A stretch of 9,242 nucleotides of DNA from CAZEFK01 sp964511405 (GCA_964511405.1 CAZEFK010000257.1:1-9242), one strand, 5' to 3'; shown: positions 1 through 6,165, counted from the stretch's first letter. Numbers and translations: made by a program. Notes: generated by a model not told the origin, from the sequence alone.

Positions 1-2
1 CG

Positions 3-329
3 ATCTCGGCCCATGCGCCGCGGCCCAACTCGGCGCCCTACACCGCGACCAAGCATGCGATCACGGGCCTGACCAAGTCGGCCGCGCTCGACGGCCGCAA
101 GTACGACATCGCGGTCGGCCAGATCGACATCGGCAATGCCGCCACCGACATGACCGAGCGCATGAAGGCGGGCGTGCCCCAGGCCAATGGCACCATGGCG
201 GTCGAGCCGACCATGGACGCCCAGAACGTCGCCGACGCGGTGCTCTACATGGCCAGCCGGCCGCTCGACGCGAACGTGCTGTTCCTGACCGTGATGGCGA
301 CCAAGATGCCGTTCGTCGGCCGGGGGTGA
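3..329 (+). CDS. SDR family oxidoreductase, C-terminal part (5' end outside window)
   Basis: This is the last 108 codons of a short-chain dehydrogenase/reductase, read in the frame beginning at base 3 and ending at TGA 327-329. The catalytic Tyr-x-x-x-Lys is visible as YTATK (codons 39-53), followed by the helix ITGLTKSAALDG that usually carries substrate- and cofactor-side contacts. The segment GQIDIGNAATDM corresponds to the stretch after beta-6 that closes over the nicotinamide. The C-terminus, VLFLTVMATKMPFVGRG, resembles tails of SDRs common in alphaproteobacteria. The Rossmann glycine motif lies upstream of the window, so cofactor preference and substrate cannot be judged. Family assignment is secure; the reaction beyond NAD(P)-dependent alcohol/ketone chemistry is unknown. 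It converges on the minus-strand gene, with 15 bases between the two stop codons and no obvious terminator. Confidence 0.93.
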   Translation: MSAHAPRPNSAPYTATKHAITGLTKSAALDGRKYDIAVGQIDIGNAATDMTERMKAGVPQANGTMAVEPTMDAQNVADAVLYMASRPLDANVLFLTVMATKMPFVGRG

Positions 330-344
330 GCGGCCGCTGCCAGG

Positions 345-1058
345 TCACAACGCCGGCTGCCCGATCAGCTTCGCCAGGCGGCCGCCGCAGGAGGCGGCGA
401 CCCGGGCATATTCGGCGGAGCTGTCGACGGCGGCCTGGCGGCGCGTCAGGTCGGCCTTCATCTCGGCTGCCAGGCTGGTCTCGGCGGCCGAGAGGACGGC
501 CTTGATGCGGGCGCCGACGGCGCTGCGCCCGCCCGCCGCCACCGCGCTCAGCCCAGCCGCCGCATCGGTCAGACGGCGGCGCAGACGGGGCGCCCAGTCG
601 TCCAGGATCGCCTGGTCGGTTGCGACATGCTTGTGCTCGTGTCCCAGCACTTCCGCGCGCAGGCAGGGATCGCCGGCGACCTCGCGCGCGACATAGACAT
701 GGGTCTCGCGGAAGCTCAGCACGGCGGTCAGCGAGGCGACGGCGCCGCACACCGTGCCGTCGCGCAGCGGCAGCACCTGCTCGACCCATTGCAGCTCCAG
801 ACCGAGGCGCGACACCGACAGCCCGACCGCGACGCTGCGGTCGCCCCGTACCAGTGCCCGGGCCGCCATCGGCGCGATCTCGGCGATGGACAGCGTGTCC
901 GTGACCGGCGGCGGATCATGCTCGGTGGACACCGAAACCCGCGGCTCCGGCCCGGCGGGACAGGGCGCGGCTAAGGCCGGGGCCGCCAGCATGGCCAGGA
1001 CCAGCACGATCCCGAGGATCGACTGGGGGATTGGCAGGATCCGGCGCAGCGGGCACAC
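345..1058 (-). CDS. Secreted HExxH-motif protein, putative zinc metallopeptidase
   Basis: From the GTG at 1056-1058 this reads 237 residues. The N-terminus has an Arg-Arg pair followed by a hydrophobic core (SILGIVLVLAMLAAPALA), a convincing signal peptide cut near residue 30. Mature protein has HEHKH at residues 140-144 (bases 627-641), which fits HExxH, the zinc-binding signature of many metallopeptidases. Four cysteines (in PCPAG, GTVCGA, DPCLR and ASCGG) could form two disulfides in the periplasm. The last third is Ala/Arg/Glu-rich and probably helical. The layout resembles predicted secreted Zn-proteases such as DUF922, but I cannot confirm that family; the third metal ligand is not identified. 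An in-frame ATG at 1092-1094 would add 12 residues, but it overlaps the start of the divergent gene and has no good ribosome site, so the GTG is preferred with moderate certainty. Activity is inferred only. Confidence 0.75.
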   Translation of the reverse strand: MCPLRRILPIPQSILGIVLVLAMLAAPALAAPCPAGPEPRVSVSTEHDPPPVTDTLSIAEIAPMAARALVRGDRSVAVGLSVSRLGLELQWVEQVLPLRDGTVCGAVASLTAVLSFRETHVYVAREVAGDPCLRAEVLGHEHKHVATDQAILDDWAPRLRRRLTDAAAGLSAVAAGGRSAVGARIKAVLSAAETSLAAEMKADLTRRQAAVDSSAEYARVAASCGGRLAKLIGQPAL

Positions 1059-1059
1059 T
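1031..1059 (+). promoter_or_regulatory. Possible weak promoter for the small membrane protein gene
   Basis: TTGGCA (1031-1036) and CACACT (1054-1059) are separated by 17 bases. The -35 matches the sigma-70 consensus at 5 of 6 positions, the -10 at only 3. It would start transcription near 1066, giving a leader of about 27 bases before the ATG at 1093. It lies inside the coding start of the divergent secreted-protein gene. By-eye match only. Confidence 0.2.
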
Positions 1060-1077
1060 CCCGGCCCATTCCCGTCC

Positions 1078-1085
1078 AAGGAAGG
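1078..1085 (+). promoter_or_regulatory. Shine-Dalgarno site AAGGAAGG fixing the start at 1093
   Basis: AAGGAAGG lies 7 bases upstream of the ATG at 1093-1095. It is the best ribosome site in this stretch and shows that the plus-strand frame starts here, not at earlier in-frame codons (754 onward) that overlap the minus-strand gene. Confidence 0.7.
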
Positions 1086-1092
1086 TTCCGCC

Positions 1093-1305
1093 ATGGCCGG
1101 CCACGCGCCCGTCGTCACTGCCCCCGTCCATGAAACTCTCGCCGAGCGCCATAGCAGGCAGATGACCGAGGCCGCGGCCTTCGACCGCGCGCTGCGCCAG
1201 TCCATGGACGGCCTGCCGGCCGACGAGGCCAACGCCATCCGCGCCGGCGCCTGGGTGGTCATCGCGCTGCTGCTGGCCGGGCTGATCCGCGCCTTCGTGC
1301 TTTAG
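1093..1305 (+). CDS. Small tail-anchored membrane protein, function unknown
   Basis: This is a 70-residue protein not recognised as a named family. Residues 1-50 are hydrophilic and rich in Ala, Arg, Glu and His (TLAERHSRQMTEAAAFDRAL), probably helical. Residues 51-70 (AGAWVVIALLLAGLIRAFVL) form one hydrophobic segment running to the C-terminus, so a tail-anchored inner-membrane protein with a cytoplasmic N-terminal domain is the likely topology. The AAGGAAGG ribosome site 7 bases upstream supports translation. Its ATG sits in CCATGG, so that the opposite strand also reads ATG one base away. Its stop TAG (1303-1305) overlaps the TAA of the convergent DUF3095 gene. Such a protein could anchor or regulate a partner, but nothing in the sequence says which. 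Confidence 0.7.
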   Translation: MAGHAPVVTAPVHETLAERHSRQMTEAAAFDRALRQSMDGLPADEANAIRAGAWVVIALLLAGLIRAFVL

Positions 1306-2459
1306 CCGGCCGCCACAGGCGTTGCGAGCTTGGCCTTGAGCTGGGTGGCGGCCTGGGTGTAGCCGCCGTCGCCGCCGTCGGCGAAATGGACGTGGCGGCC
1401 CTCGTCGAGCGACGACACGAAGCAGGTCATGACCGCGTGATCGGCGACATGCAGGCCATAGGTCAGGTCGCCGTGGCGCACCCGCTCGTCCAGATAGGCG
1501 CGCACCTGGTCCAGGCGCTCGACCGGGCAGTCGAAGACCAGGCACAGGCTGTCGTCGGCGCGCGAGAAGTCGACCAGGTTGGCCAGGATCTCGCCGCGGT
1601 AGCGCTCGGGGTCGAAGCGGCCGACCCGGACGCCGAAGCGGATCACCAGATAGGCCAGCAGCGTCTCGGCCAGCAGCGCGGCCACCGACAGCGCCAGCGG
1701 GCCCCGGCCGCGCCGGGCGCGTGCCTCGAACATCAGCCCTTTGGGCGGCCAGCGCACGTCCAGGGCCGCGAGCGTCGCCGCCTTCAGGGCGCCGACGCCG
1801 CTCAGACGCGACAGGGCGGCATGCAGCTCGCCATGGTCGCCGCCGCGCACCACCAGCGACACCATCCGCCCGTGCTGCGCCTTGATCGGCGCCCAGCGGC
1901 AGGACAGTCCGGTCAGATCAGGCGCCCGGCCGTCGTCGAGGCTCTCGTCGATGGCGGCGAGGCGCCTGACATCCTCGTCGCCGCGGCCCTTGATCGAGCG
2001 TTCGGTCAGGTCGACGCCGCCGCCCAGGAACGCCGCGAAGGCGTTGCCTTCCGACGGCTCGTAGCGGCCGACCAGGACCCGGGCGCCGCGCTCGGCCAGT
2101 GCTGCCACCGGGACCAGGCCGACGCGCAGCTCCAGCCCCAGCTCGCGCCGGGTGAAGCCGCGCACCCGGGCCAGCTCGCGCCGCGCTGCGTCGCCATGCT
2201 CCGGCGGCACCAGCGCGACCGCGCCGTCGCCGTTGAATTGGAAGGGGATCGCCCCGCACAGGTTGACCAGGGCGGCGATCGAGGCGGCTGCCGAGAAGTT
2301 CACCGCGGAGTGGCGGCCGGCCGCGACCGCGGCAGTCGAGCCCTTGATGTCGCTGGCCGCCAGCAGCCAGTCGCCGGGTGCGGGTGCATAGTGATGGGCG
2401 TCGAAGGCGCTGCCGATCCCGGTCATCGGCGTCAGCGCGTCGTAAAAGCTGCCGGCCAT
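1302..2459 (-). CDS. DUF3095 family protein (adenylate cyclase-like)
   Basis: The 385-residue product matches DUF3095 along its length. It begins with SFYDAL, then the GDWLLAASDIKGST segment (residues 29-42), the VNF block, PFQFNGDGAVALVP (72-85), LRVGLVPV (111-118), DFSRADDSLCLVFD (297-310), and the C-terminal blocks LTYGLHVADHAVMTCFVSS and HVHFADGGDGGYTQAA. SDIKGST and NGDG have the spacing of the two metal-binding aspartates (D37, D78) of class III nucleotidyl cyclase folds, and members are often labelled adenylate cyclase; whether this protein makes a cyclic nucleotide is not shown. The start is fixed by GGGAGGGAGGG four bases upstream of the ATG; the open frame extends further but has no family match there. 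It is divergent from the lactonase-like/NmrA fusion gene, with 68 bases between, so a shared control region is possible. Cytoplasmic, no transmembrane segment. Confidence 0.88.
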   Translation of the reverse strand: MAGSFYDALTPMTGIGSAFDAHHYAPAPGDWLLAASDIKGSTAAVAAGRHSAVNFSAAASIAALVNLCGAIPFQFNGDGAVALVPPEHGDAARRELARVRGFTRRELGLELRVGLVPVAALAERGARVLVGRYEPSEGNAFAAFLGGGVDLTERSIKGRGDEDVRRLAAIDESLDDGRAPDLTGLSCRWAPIKAQHGRMVSLVVRGGDHGELHAALSRLSGVGALKAATLAALDVRWPPKGLMFEARARRGRGPLALSVAALLAETLLAYLVIRFGVRVGRFDPERYRGEILANLVDFSRADDSLCLVFDCPVERLDQVRAYLDERVRHGDLTYGLHVADHAVMTCFVSSLDEGRHVHFADGGDGGYTQAATQLKAKLATPVAAG

Positions 2460-2527
2460 CGCGCCCTCCCTCCCAATTCCGGTCGAGCCCAAGCAATATG
2501 GACCGCTGGCGGGAACAATCCAGCCGC
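2460..2527. promoter_or_regulatory. Divergent intergenic region between DUF3095 and fusion gene
   Basis: These 68 bases separate two divergent genes and must hold, or lie next to, promoters for one or both. The region includes the DUF3095 ribosome site (2464-2474, read on minus) and one AT-richer spot, CAATAT (2494-2499), that could be a -10 for the plus strand giving a short leader to the ATG at 2528. No matching -35 was found at 16-18 bases, so no promoter is called with confidence. Confidence 0.3.
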
Positions 2528-4207
2528 ATGCCCCTAGGCCAATTTTCCGAGAGCGTGACCGCCGTGCCGATGGAAGTGCTGGATGATCGGGCGGCGCTGC
2601 TGGCGCGCGTCGCCGACTGGCTGATCGACCAGATCGCCGACTCGCCTGAGGCGCGTGGTAACGCGCCCGGGGCTCGCGTCGCCCTGGCGCTGGGCAGCGG
2701 CCCGCTGCTGCGCCAGCTCTACCGCATGCTCGCCGCCGATCCTTATGTCGGGCGCATCCCCTGGGACCGCCTCGAGCTGTTCTGGACCGACGAGCTGATG
2801 GCGCCGCACGCCGACCCGCGCAGCCATTTCCGGCAGGTCGAGGAGGCGCTGATCGACCTGGCACCGCTGCCGCGGGGGCGCATCCACCCGATCGTGACCG
2901 CCGGCCTCGCCCGCGACGGTGCCGAGGGGCTGAACCTGGCGCTGCGCGAGCGCTATGGCTCCGGCCGGCTCGACCCGGACCGGCCGCTGTTCGACGTGGT
3001 GCTGCTGGATCTTGGCGAAGACGGCGCCATTGCCTCGCACTATCCCGGCATCGCCGAGCCGCGCGAGAGCCAGACCTGGGTCCATGTGGTCGCCGACGCC
3101 ACGCCCGAGGCCCGCATCGTGGTCACATATCCGGCGCTGTGCAGCTGCCGGGGGATGGCGGTGCTGGCCGCCGGCGACAGCCGGCGGGCGGCGGTGGCCC
3201 GGGCCCTGTCGGGCGAACCCGGCCACCCGGCGACCGAGCTGGCGGCGGCCCCCGGCCTGGTGTGGTTCCTCGATCGCGCCGCGGTTCCCGACGACCGGCC
3301 GGCGCCGGGAATCGTCGCCGCGGCGCCTGATGCGGGCGGCGAGATCGTGGTCACCGACGTCGGTGACCGCGGCGATCCGATCGCCCGTGCCGTCGTCGCG
3401 GTGCTGCAGGCGCAGGGCCGGAGCTTCCATGTGATCGGGCGCGAGGGCGAGGGCGGCCGGCTGCAGGCCCACGGCCTGACCTGGATGGCGGCCGACCTCG
3501 ATCGGCCGGGCACCGTGCGTGCCGCCATCGCGGACGCGCGCAGGCTGGTGCTGACGACGCCCGCCGGACCGGGCCTGGCCGACCAGCAGCGCGCCCTGGT
3601 CGCCGCCGCCCAGGAGGCGGGGGTCGAGCAGGTCGTGCTGATCTCGGCGGCGGATGCCAGCGAGCACGGCCCGAGCCGGCTGGCACGGGCTCACTGGCAA
3701 GCCGAGACCGCCCTGCGGCGCTCCGGGATCGGCTTCACCATCCTGCGCCTCGGCGTCCTGATGCAGGACGCGCTGGCGCGGGTGGCCCCGGCCGTGGCCG
3801 CGTCGGGCCGCTTCCAGACGCCGTGGGAAGGCGCGCGGGTGGCGCTGCTGGACGCCATGGATGTCGGCGCCGTGGTCGCCGGCCTGCTCGCCGACGGCAG
3901 CCATCTCGGCCGGACCTACACGCTCACCGGCGGCGAGGCCGTGGCCGCGGCCGACATCGCCGACGCCATCTCGGACGTGATCGGCAGGCCGGTGTTCCAC
4001 GAACCGGCCGACCTCGACGCCGACCAGGCCCTACTGGCCGAGGCCGGCGTCGACGACTGGCTGCGCGAGGAGCTGAAGCGCCTGGATATCCGCATCTGGG
4101 CGGGCGAATTCCAGAACCCGAGCCCGGCTGTTGGCGAGCTCCTCGGCCGTCCGCCCGCGACGCTGCGCCAGTTCGTGCAGACCTACCGTGCGCTGTTCGG
4201 GGGCTGA
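2528..4207 (+). CDS. Fusion: 6-phosphogluconolactonase-like domain plus NmrA-like NAD(P)-binding domain
   Basis: One uninterrupted 559-residue frame carries two domains. Residues about 15-255 follow the 6-phosphogluconolactonase/glucosamine-6-phosphate isomerase fold: VALALGSGPLLRQLY (sugar-phosphate loop), IPWDRLELFWTDEL (canonical ...DER), FDVVLLDLGEDGAIASHYPG (canonical LG.DGHTAS..PG) and PATELAAAPGLVWFLDRAA. Residues about 271-555 are NmrA-like: EIVVTDVGDRG (degenerate glycine loop), VVLISAADAS, ETALRRSGIGFTILRLGVLMQD, YTLTGGEAVAAADIADAISDVIGRPV, and a C-terminal LGRPPATLRQFV. Lactonase signature residues are changed (DER to DEL, DGH to DGA, SN to SH), so hydrolysis of 6-phosphogluconolactone is doubtful. 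NmrA-type domains commonly bind NAD(P) without strong dehydrogenase activity, suggesting a regulator or sensor; that is inference. No signal peptide; cytoplasmic. Start uncertain: ATGs at 2498 and 2570 are alternatives, none with a strong ribosome site. Likely first gene of the run through 6163. Confidence 0.87.
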   Translation: MPLGQFSESVTAVPMEVLDDRAALLARVADWLIDQIADSPEARGNAPGARVALALGSGPLLRQLYRMLAADPYVGRIPWDRLELFWTDELMAPHADPRSHFRQVEEALIDLAPLPRGRIHPIVTAGLARDGAEGLNLALRERYGSGRLDPDRPLFDVVLLDLGEDGAIASHYPGIAEPRESQTWVHVVADATPEARIVVTYPALCSCRGMAVLAAGDSRRAAVARALSGEPGHPATELAAAPGLVWFLDRAAVPDDRPAPGIVAAAPDAGGEIVVTDVGDRGDPIARAVVAVLQAQGRSFHVIGREGEGGRLQAHGLTWMAADLDRPGTVRAAIADARRLVLTTPAGPGLADQQRALVAAAQEAGVEQVVLISAADASEHGPSRLARAHWQAETALRRSGIGFTILRLGVLMQDALARVAPAVAASGRFQTPWEGARVALLDAMDVGAVVAGLLADGSHLGRTYTLTGGEAVAAADIADAISDVIGRPVFHEPADLDADQALLAEAGVDDWLREELKRLDIRIWAGEFQNPSPAVGELLGRPPATLRQFVQTYRALFGG

Positions 4208-4232
4208 CCCTGCGCCGGTTTCCGGCTTAGAT
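4204..4232 (+). promoter_or_regulatory. Possible internal promoter before the NIPSNAP gene
   Basis: CTGACC (4204-4209) and TTAGAT (4227-4232) are spaced by 17 bases. The -35 contains the TGA stop of the fusion gene. Predicted start near 4239 would leave a short leader holding the GGAGG ribosome site. Weak by-eye match; the NIPSNAP gene could equally be read from upstream. Confidence 0.22.
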
Positions 4233-4255
4233 CACGGCCTGACGGAGGACACCCC

Positions 4256-4582
4256 ATGATTCACGAACTGCGCATCTATCGTTGCTGTCCGGGCCGGCTT
4301 CCCGCCCTGCTCAAGCGCTTCGAGACCATCACCCTGGAGATCTGGGCCCGCCATGGCATTCGCCAGGCCGGTTTCTGGACCACCGTGATCGGCGACTCGA
4401 ACCAGGAGCTGACCTATCTGTTGCAGTGGGAGTCGCTGGCCGAGCGCGAGGTCAAGTGGACGGCCTTCCAGAACGACCCCGAATGGAATGCCAAGCGCGC
4501 CGAGACCGAGCGCGACGGCCAGATCGTGGCCACCATCAGCAGCCAGATCCTGCAGCCGACGGCGTTCTCGGCGGTCAAGTAG
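4256..4582 (+). CDS. NIPSNAP family protein
   Basis: The 108-residue product is a NIPSNAP-type ferredoxin-like (dimeric alpha/beta barrel) protein: it opens with IHELRIYRCCPGRLPALLKRF, the characteristic beta-strand plus helix of the family, followed by GFWTTVIGDSNQELTYLLQWES, the central strands, and KWTAFQNDPEWNAKRAE, the conserved helix preceding the last strand. Bacterial members of this length are usually single-domain and of unknown biochemical role; some are near catabolic or redox genes. No catalytic residues can be named. GGAGG at 4244-4248, 7 bases before the ATG, fixes the start. It follows the fusion gene by 48 bases and precedes the YbaK-like gene by 4, so cotranscription with the latter is very likely. 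Cytoplasmic. Confidence 0.9.
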   Translation: MIHELRIYRCCPGRLPALLKRFETITLEIWARHGIRQAGFWTTVIGDSNQELTYLLQWESLAEREVKWTAFQNDPEWNAKRAETERDGQIVATISSQILQPTAFSAVK

Positions 4583-4586
4583 GGCC

Positions 4587-5075
4587 ATGGACGACGTCTT
4601 CACCCGGCTGGTCGCGCGCCTGGACGCCCAGGGCGCCGACTACCGCATCGTCGAGCACGAGCCCGAGGGCCGCAGCGAGATCATCAGCCGGATCCGCGGC
4701 CACGCCCCGGGCGAGTCGGCCAAGGCGATGGTGCTGGCCGTGCAGACCCCGGGCGGGGTCGCGCACGCGCTGGCGGTGGTGCCCGGCGACCGCCGGGTCG
4801 ACATGGCCGCGGTCAGCCGCCTGGTCGGCGGCCGCAAGGCCCGATTCGCGGCCCCCGAGGACGCGACGCGGCTGACCGGCTGCGCCATGGGCGCGGTGCC
4901 GCCCTTCGTGCTCGACGGCGGCATGCCGCTGCTGGTCGACCCCGCGGTCTGCGGCGACCCCGAGCGCTACATGGTGTTCAACGCCGGGCGGCTGGACCGG
5001 TCGATGTTCCTCAAGGTGCGCGATTACCTGGCCGTGGCGCAGCCGCGGATCGCGGCGGTGGCGGCGCCGGCGTGA
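4587..5075 (+). CDS. YbaK/ProX-type aminoacyl-tRNA deacylase-like protein
   Basis: The 162-residue protein has the YbaK/EbsC (prolyl-tRNA synthetase insertion-like) fold: an N-terminal helix and YRIVEHEPEGRS, then GESAKAMVLAVQ with the family's conserved lysine (K46), a VPGDRRVDMAAVSRLVGGRKARFAAPED block, the glycine loop TGCAMGAVPPF (97-107) and the C-terminal YMVFNAGRLDRSMFLKVRDYL. Known relatives hydrolyse mischarged tRNAs in trans, such as Ala- or Cys-tRNA(Pro); the substrate here cannot be read from sequence. The glycine loop ends PPF where many members have sPfG or sPlG. The ATG at 4587 follows the NIPSNAP stop by 4 bases with only a weak AGGG ribosome site, which suggests coupled translation. 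Its stop overlaps the GTG start of the next gene by 4 bases. Cytoplasmic. Confidence 0.88.
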   Translation: MDDVFTRLVARLDAQGADYRIVEHEPEGRSEIISRIRGHAPGESAKAMVLAVQTPGGVAHALAVVPGDRRVDMAAVSRLVGGRKARFAAPEDATRLTGCAMGAVPPFVLDGGMPLLVDPAVCGDPERYMVFNAGRLDRSMFLKVRDYLAVAQPRIAAVAAPA

Positions 5076-6163
5076 GGCGGGCCGCGCGGCTCGCGGTGGC
5101 GCTGGCGGCCCTGGCCGCCGGGCCCGCGGCCCTGGCCGCCACGCCCGCCTGGGCCGACGATATCCTGCTGGAATCAGTCGGGCAGACCGTGCTGCCCGGG
5201 CGCCCGCTGGACGACTTCGGCACCGCCGCGGTCGACGAGAATGCCGGCCGCTACTACCTGCCCGATCGCGCCAACGCCGCGGTGGCGATCCTGGACAGCC
5301 GCACCGGCGCCTATCGCGGCCGCCTTCCGGGCTTCACCGGCCGGACCCCGCAGGCGAGCCATGCCGGGCCGAACGCAGTCCTGCCGGTCGACCGCCAGCT
5401 CTGGGCCAGCGATGGCGACGGCACGGTCAAGGTGTTCGACGGGACGGCGGATCCCCCGCGCTGGACGGCCAACGTCTCGCTGGGCGCGCTGACCCGCGCG
5501 GACCAGATGGCCTACGATTCCCAGGACCATGTGGTGGTGGTGACCAGCCCGGCCGAGCAGCCGCCCTTCCTGTCGCTGGTCGCGAGCCGCGGGCCGCTGC
5601 GCGTGCTCGCGCGCATCAACCTGACCGGCGGCGTTGCGGTGGGGCCGGTGCTGTTCGATGCCCGCACCCGCCGGTTCCTGGTCGGCGTCGTCCAGGCCGG
5701 CCAGGGCGGCGCGCTGGCCGTGGTCGACCCCCAGCACCGGCGGGTCGCCCGCTTCCTGTCCGTGGGCGGCTGCGTGCCCACCGGCCTGGCGCCGGGGCCG
5801 GGGCGGTTGCTGATGGTGACCTGCGGCGAGGGCGGCACCGCCGCCGCCCTCGCCGTCAATGTCGAGACCGGCGCGGCGGCCGCCAGCTTCGGCCAGGTCG
5901 CCGCTGCGTCCTCGGCCGCCTTCGACCGCAACCGCCAGCGCTGGATGGTCGCGACCGGCGGGGCCGACGCGCAGTTGGGCGTGATCGACGCTGGCCACAT
6001 GGCCTGGCTGGGCGCCCTGGCCGCAGGCCCGGGCGCCCATTCGGTGGCCGTGGACTCGGTGACCGGGCGCGTCTTCGTGCCCCACCGCCCGGACGCCGCC
6101 TGCCCGCTGGGCTGCATCGCCGTGCTGACCGCGCCCGACTGGCTGCCCCCGATCGGGGGTTAG
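5072..6163 (+). CDS. Secreted beta-propeller-like (YncE/NHL-type) protein, function unknown
   Basis: The 363-residue product starts at GTG 5072, overlapping the previous stop as GTGA. Residues 1-28 are a signal peptide: MRRAARLAVA then a long Ala/Leu core ending AWA before DD. The mature part has repeating strand patterns typical of a beta propeller: AAVDENAGRYYLPDRANAAVAILD, WASDGDGTVKVFDG, MAYDSQDHVVVVTS, LFDARTRRFLVGVVQ, AFDRNRQRWMVAT and VAVDSVTGRVFVPHR, each about 45-55 residues apart. This resembles YncE-like or SMP-30/NHL propellers in the periplasm. Four cysteines are present (C234, C251, C344, C348), the last pair as CPLGC; no CxxCH haem site is seen. No catalytic metal residues can be identified, so a binding or scaffold role is as likely as an enzyme. 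The signal peptide core contains a 21-base near-perfect tandem duplication. Confidence 0.82.
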   Translation: MRRAARLAVALAALAAGPAALAATPAWADDILLESVGQTVLPGRPLDDFGTAAVDENAGRYYLPDRANAAVAILDSRTGAYRGRLPGFTGRTPQASHAGPNAVLPVDRQLWASDGDGTVKVFDGTADPPRWTANVSLGALTRADQMAYDSQDHVVVVTSPAEQPPFLSLVASRGPLRVLARINLTGGVAVGPVLFDARTRRFLVGVVQAGQGGALAVVDPQHRRVARFLSVGGCVPTGLAPGPGRLLMVTCGEGGTAAALAVNVETGAAAASFGQVAAASSAAFDRNRQRWMVATGGADAQLGVIDAGHMAWLGALAAGPGAHSVAVDSVTGRVFVPHRPDAACPLGCIAVLTAPDWLPPIGG

Positions 6164-6165
6164 TC

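Noticed and set aside
754..1092. Longer version of the small membrane protein beginning at 754
   Set aside because: It would overlap most of the secreted HExxH gene, has no ribosome site, and its composition is that of an antisense frame; AAGGAAGG before 1093 gives a better start.
2378..2527. N-terminal extension of the fusion protein back to the ATG at 2378
   Set aside because: This part is Arg/Ser-rich, lacks similarity to the lactonase fold, and overlaps the 5' end of the well-supported DUF3095 gene on the other strand.
2460..2864. Longer DUF3095 frame on the minus strand to 2864
   Set aside because: The extra 135 codons lie over the fusion gene, are Arg/Ala/Pro-rich, and precede a strong ribosome site and a family-matching N-terminus at 2459.
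2534..4000. A 488-codon open frame on the minus strand opposite the fusion gene
   Set aside because: Composition is Gly/Arg/His/Gln-rich with no family motif, and it mirrors a well-supported plus-strand gene; long antisense frames are expected at this GC content. The same applies to minus-strand frames at 61-789, 5174-6172, 6188-7156, 7253-8131 and 8128-9081, and to plus-strand 1386-2537.
6146..6159. Perfect palindrome CCCCCGATCGGGGG at the end of the propeller gene, considered as a terminator
   Set aside because: The stem is only 5 bp around GATC, it overlaps the stop region, and the following bases (TTAGTCTTGCC) are not a U-tract; a promoter candidate begins directly after. It may simply encode PPIGG.
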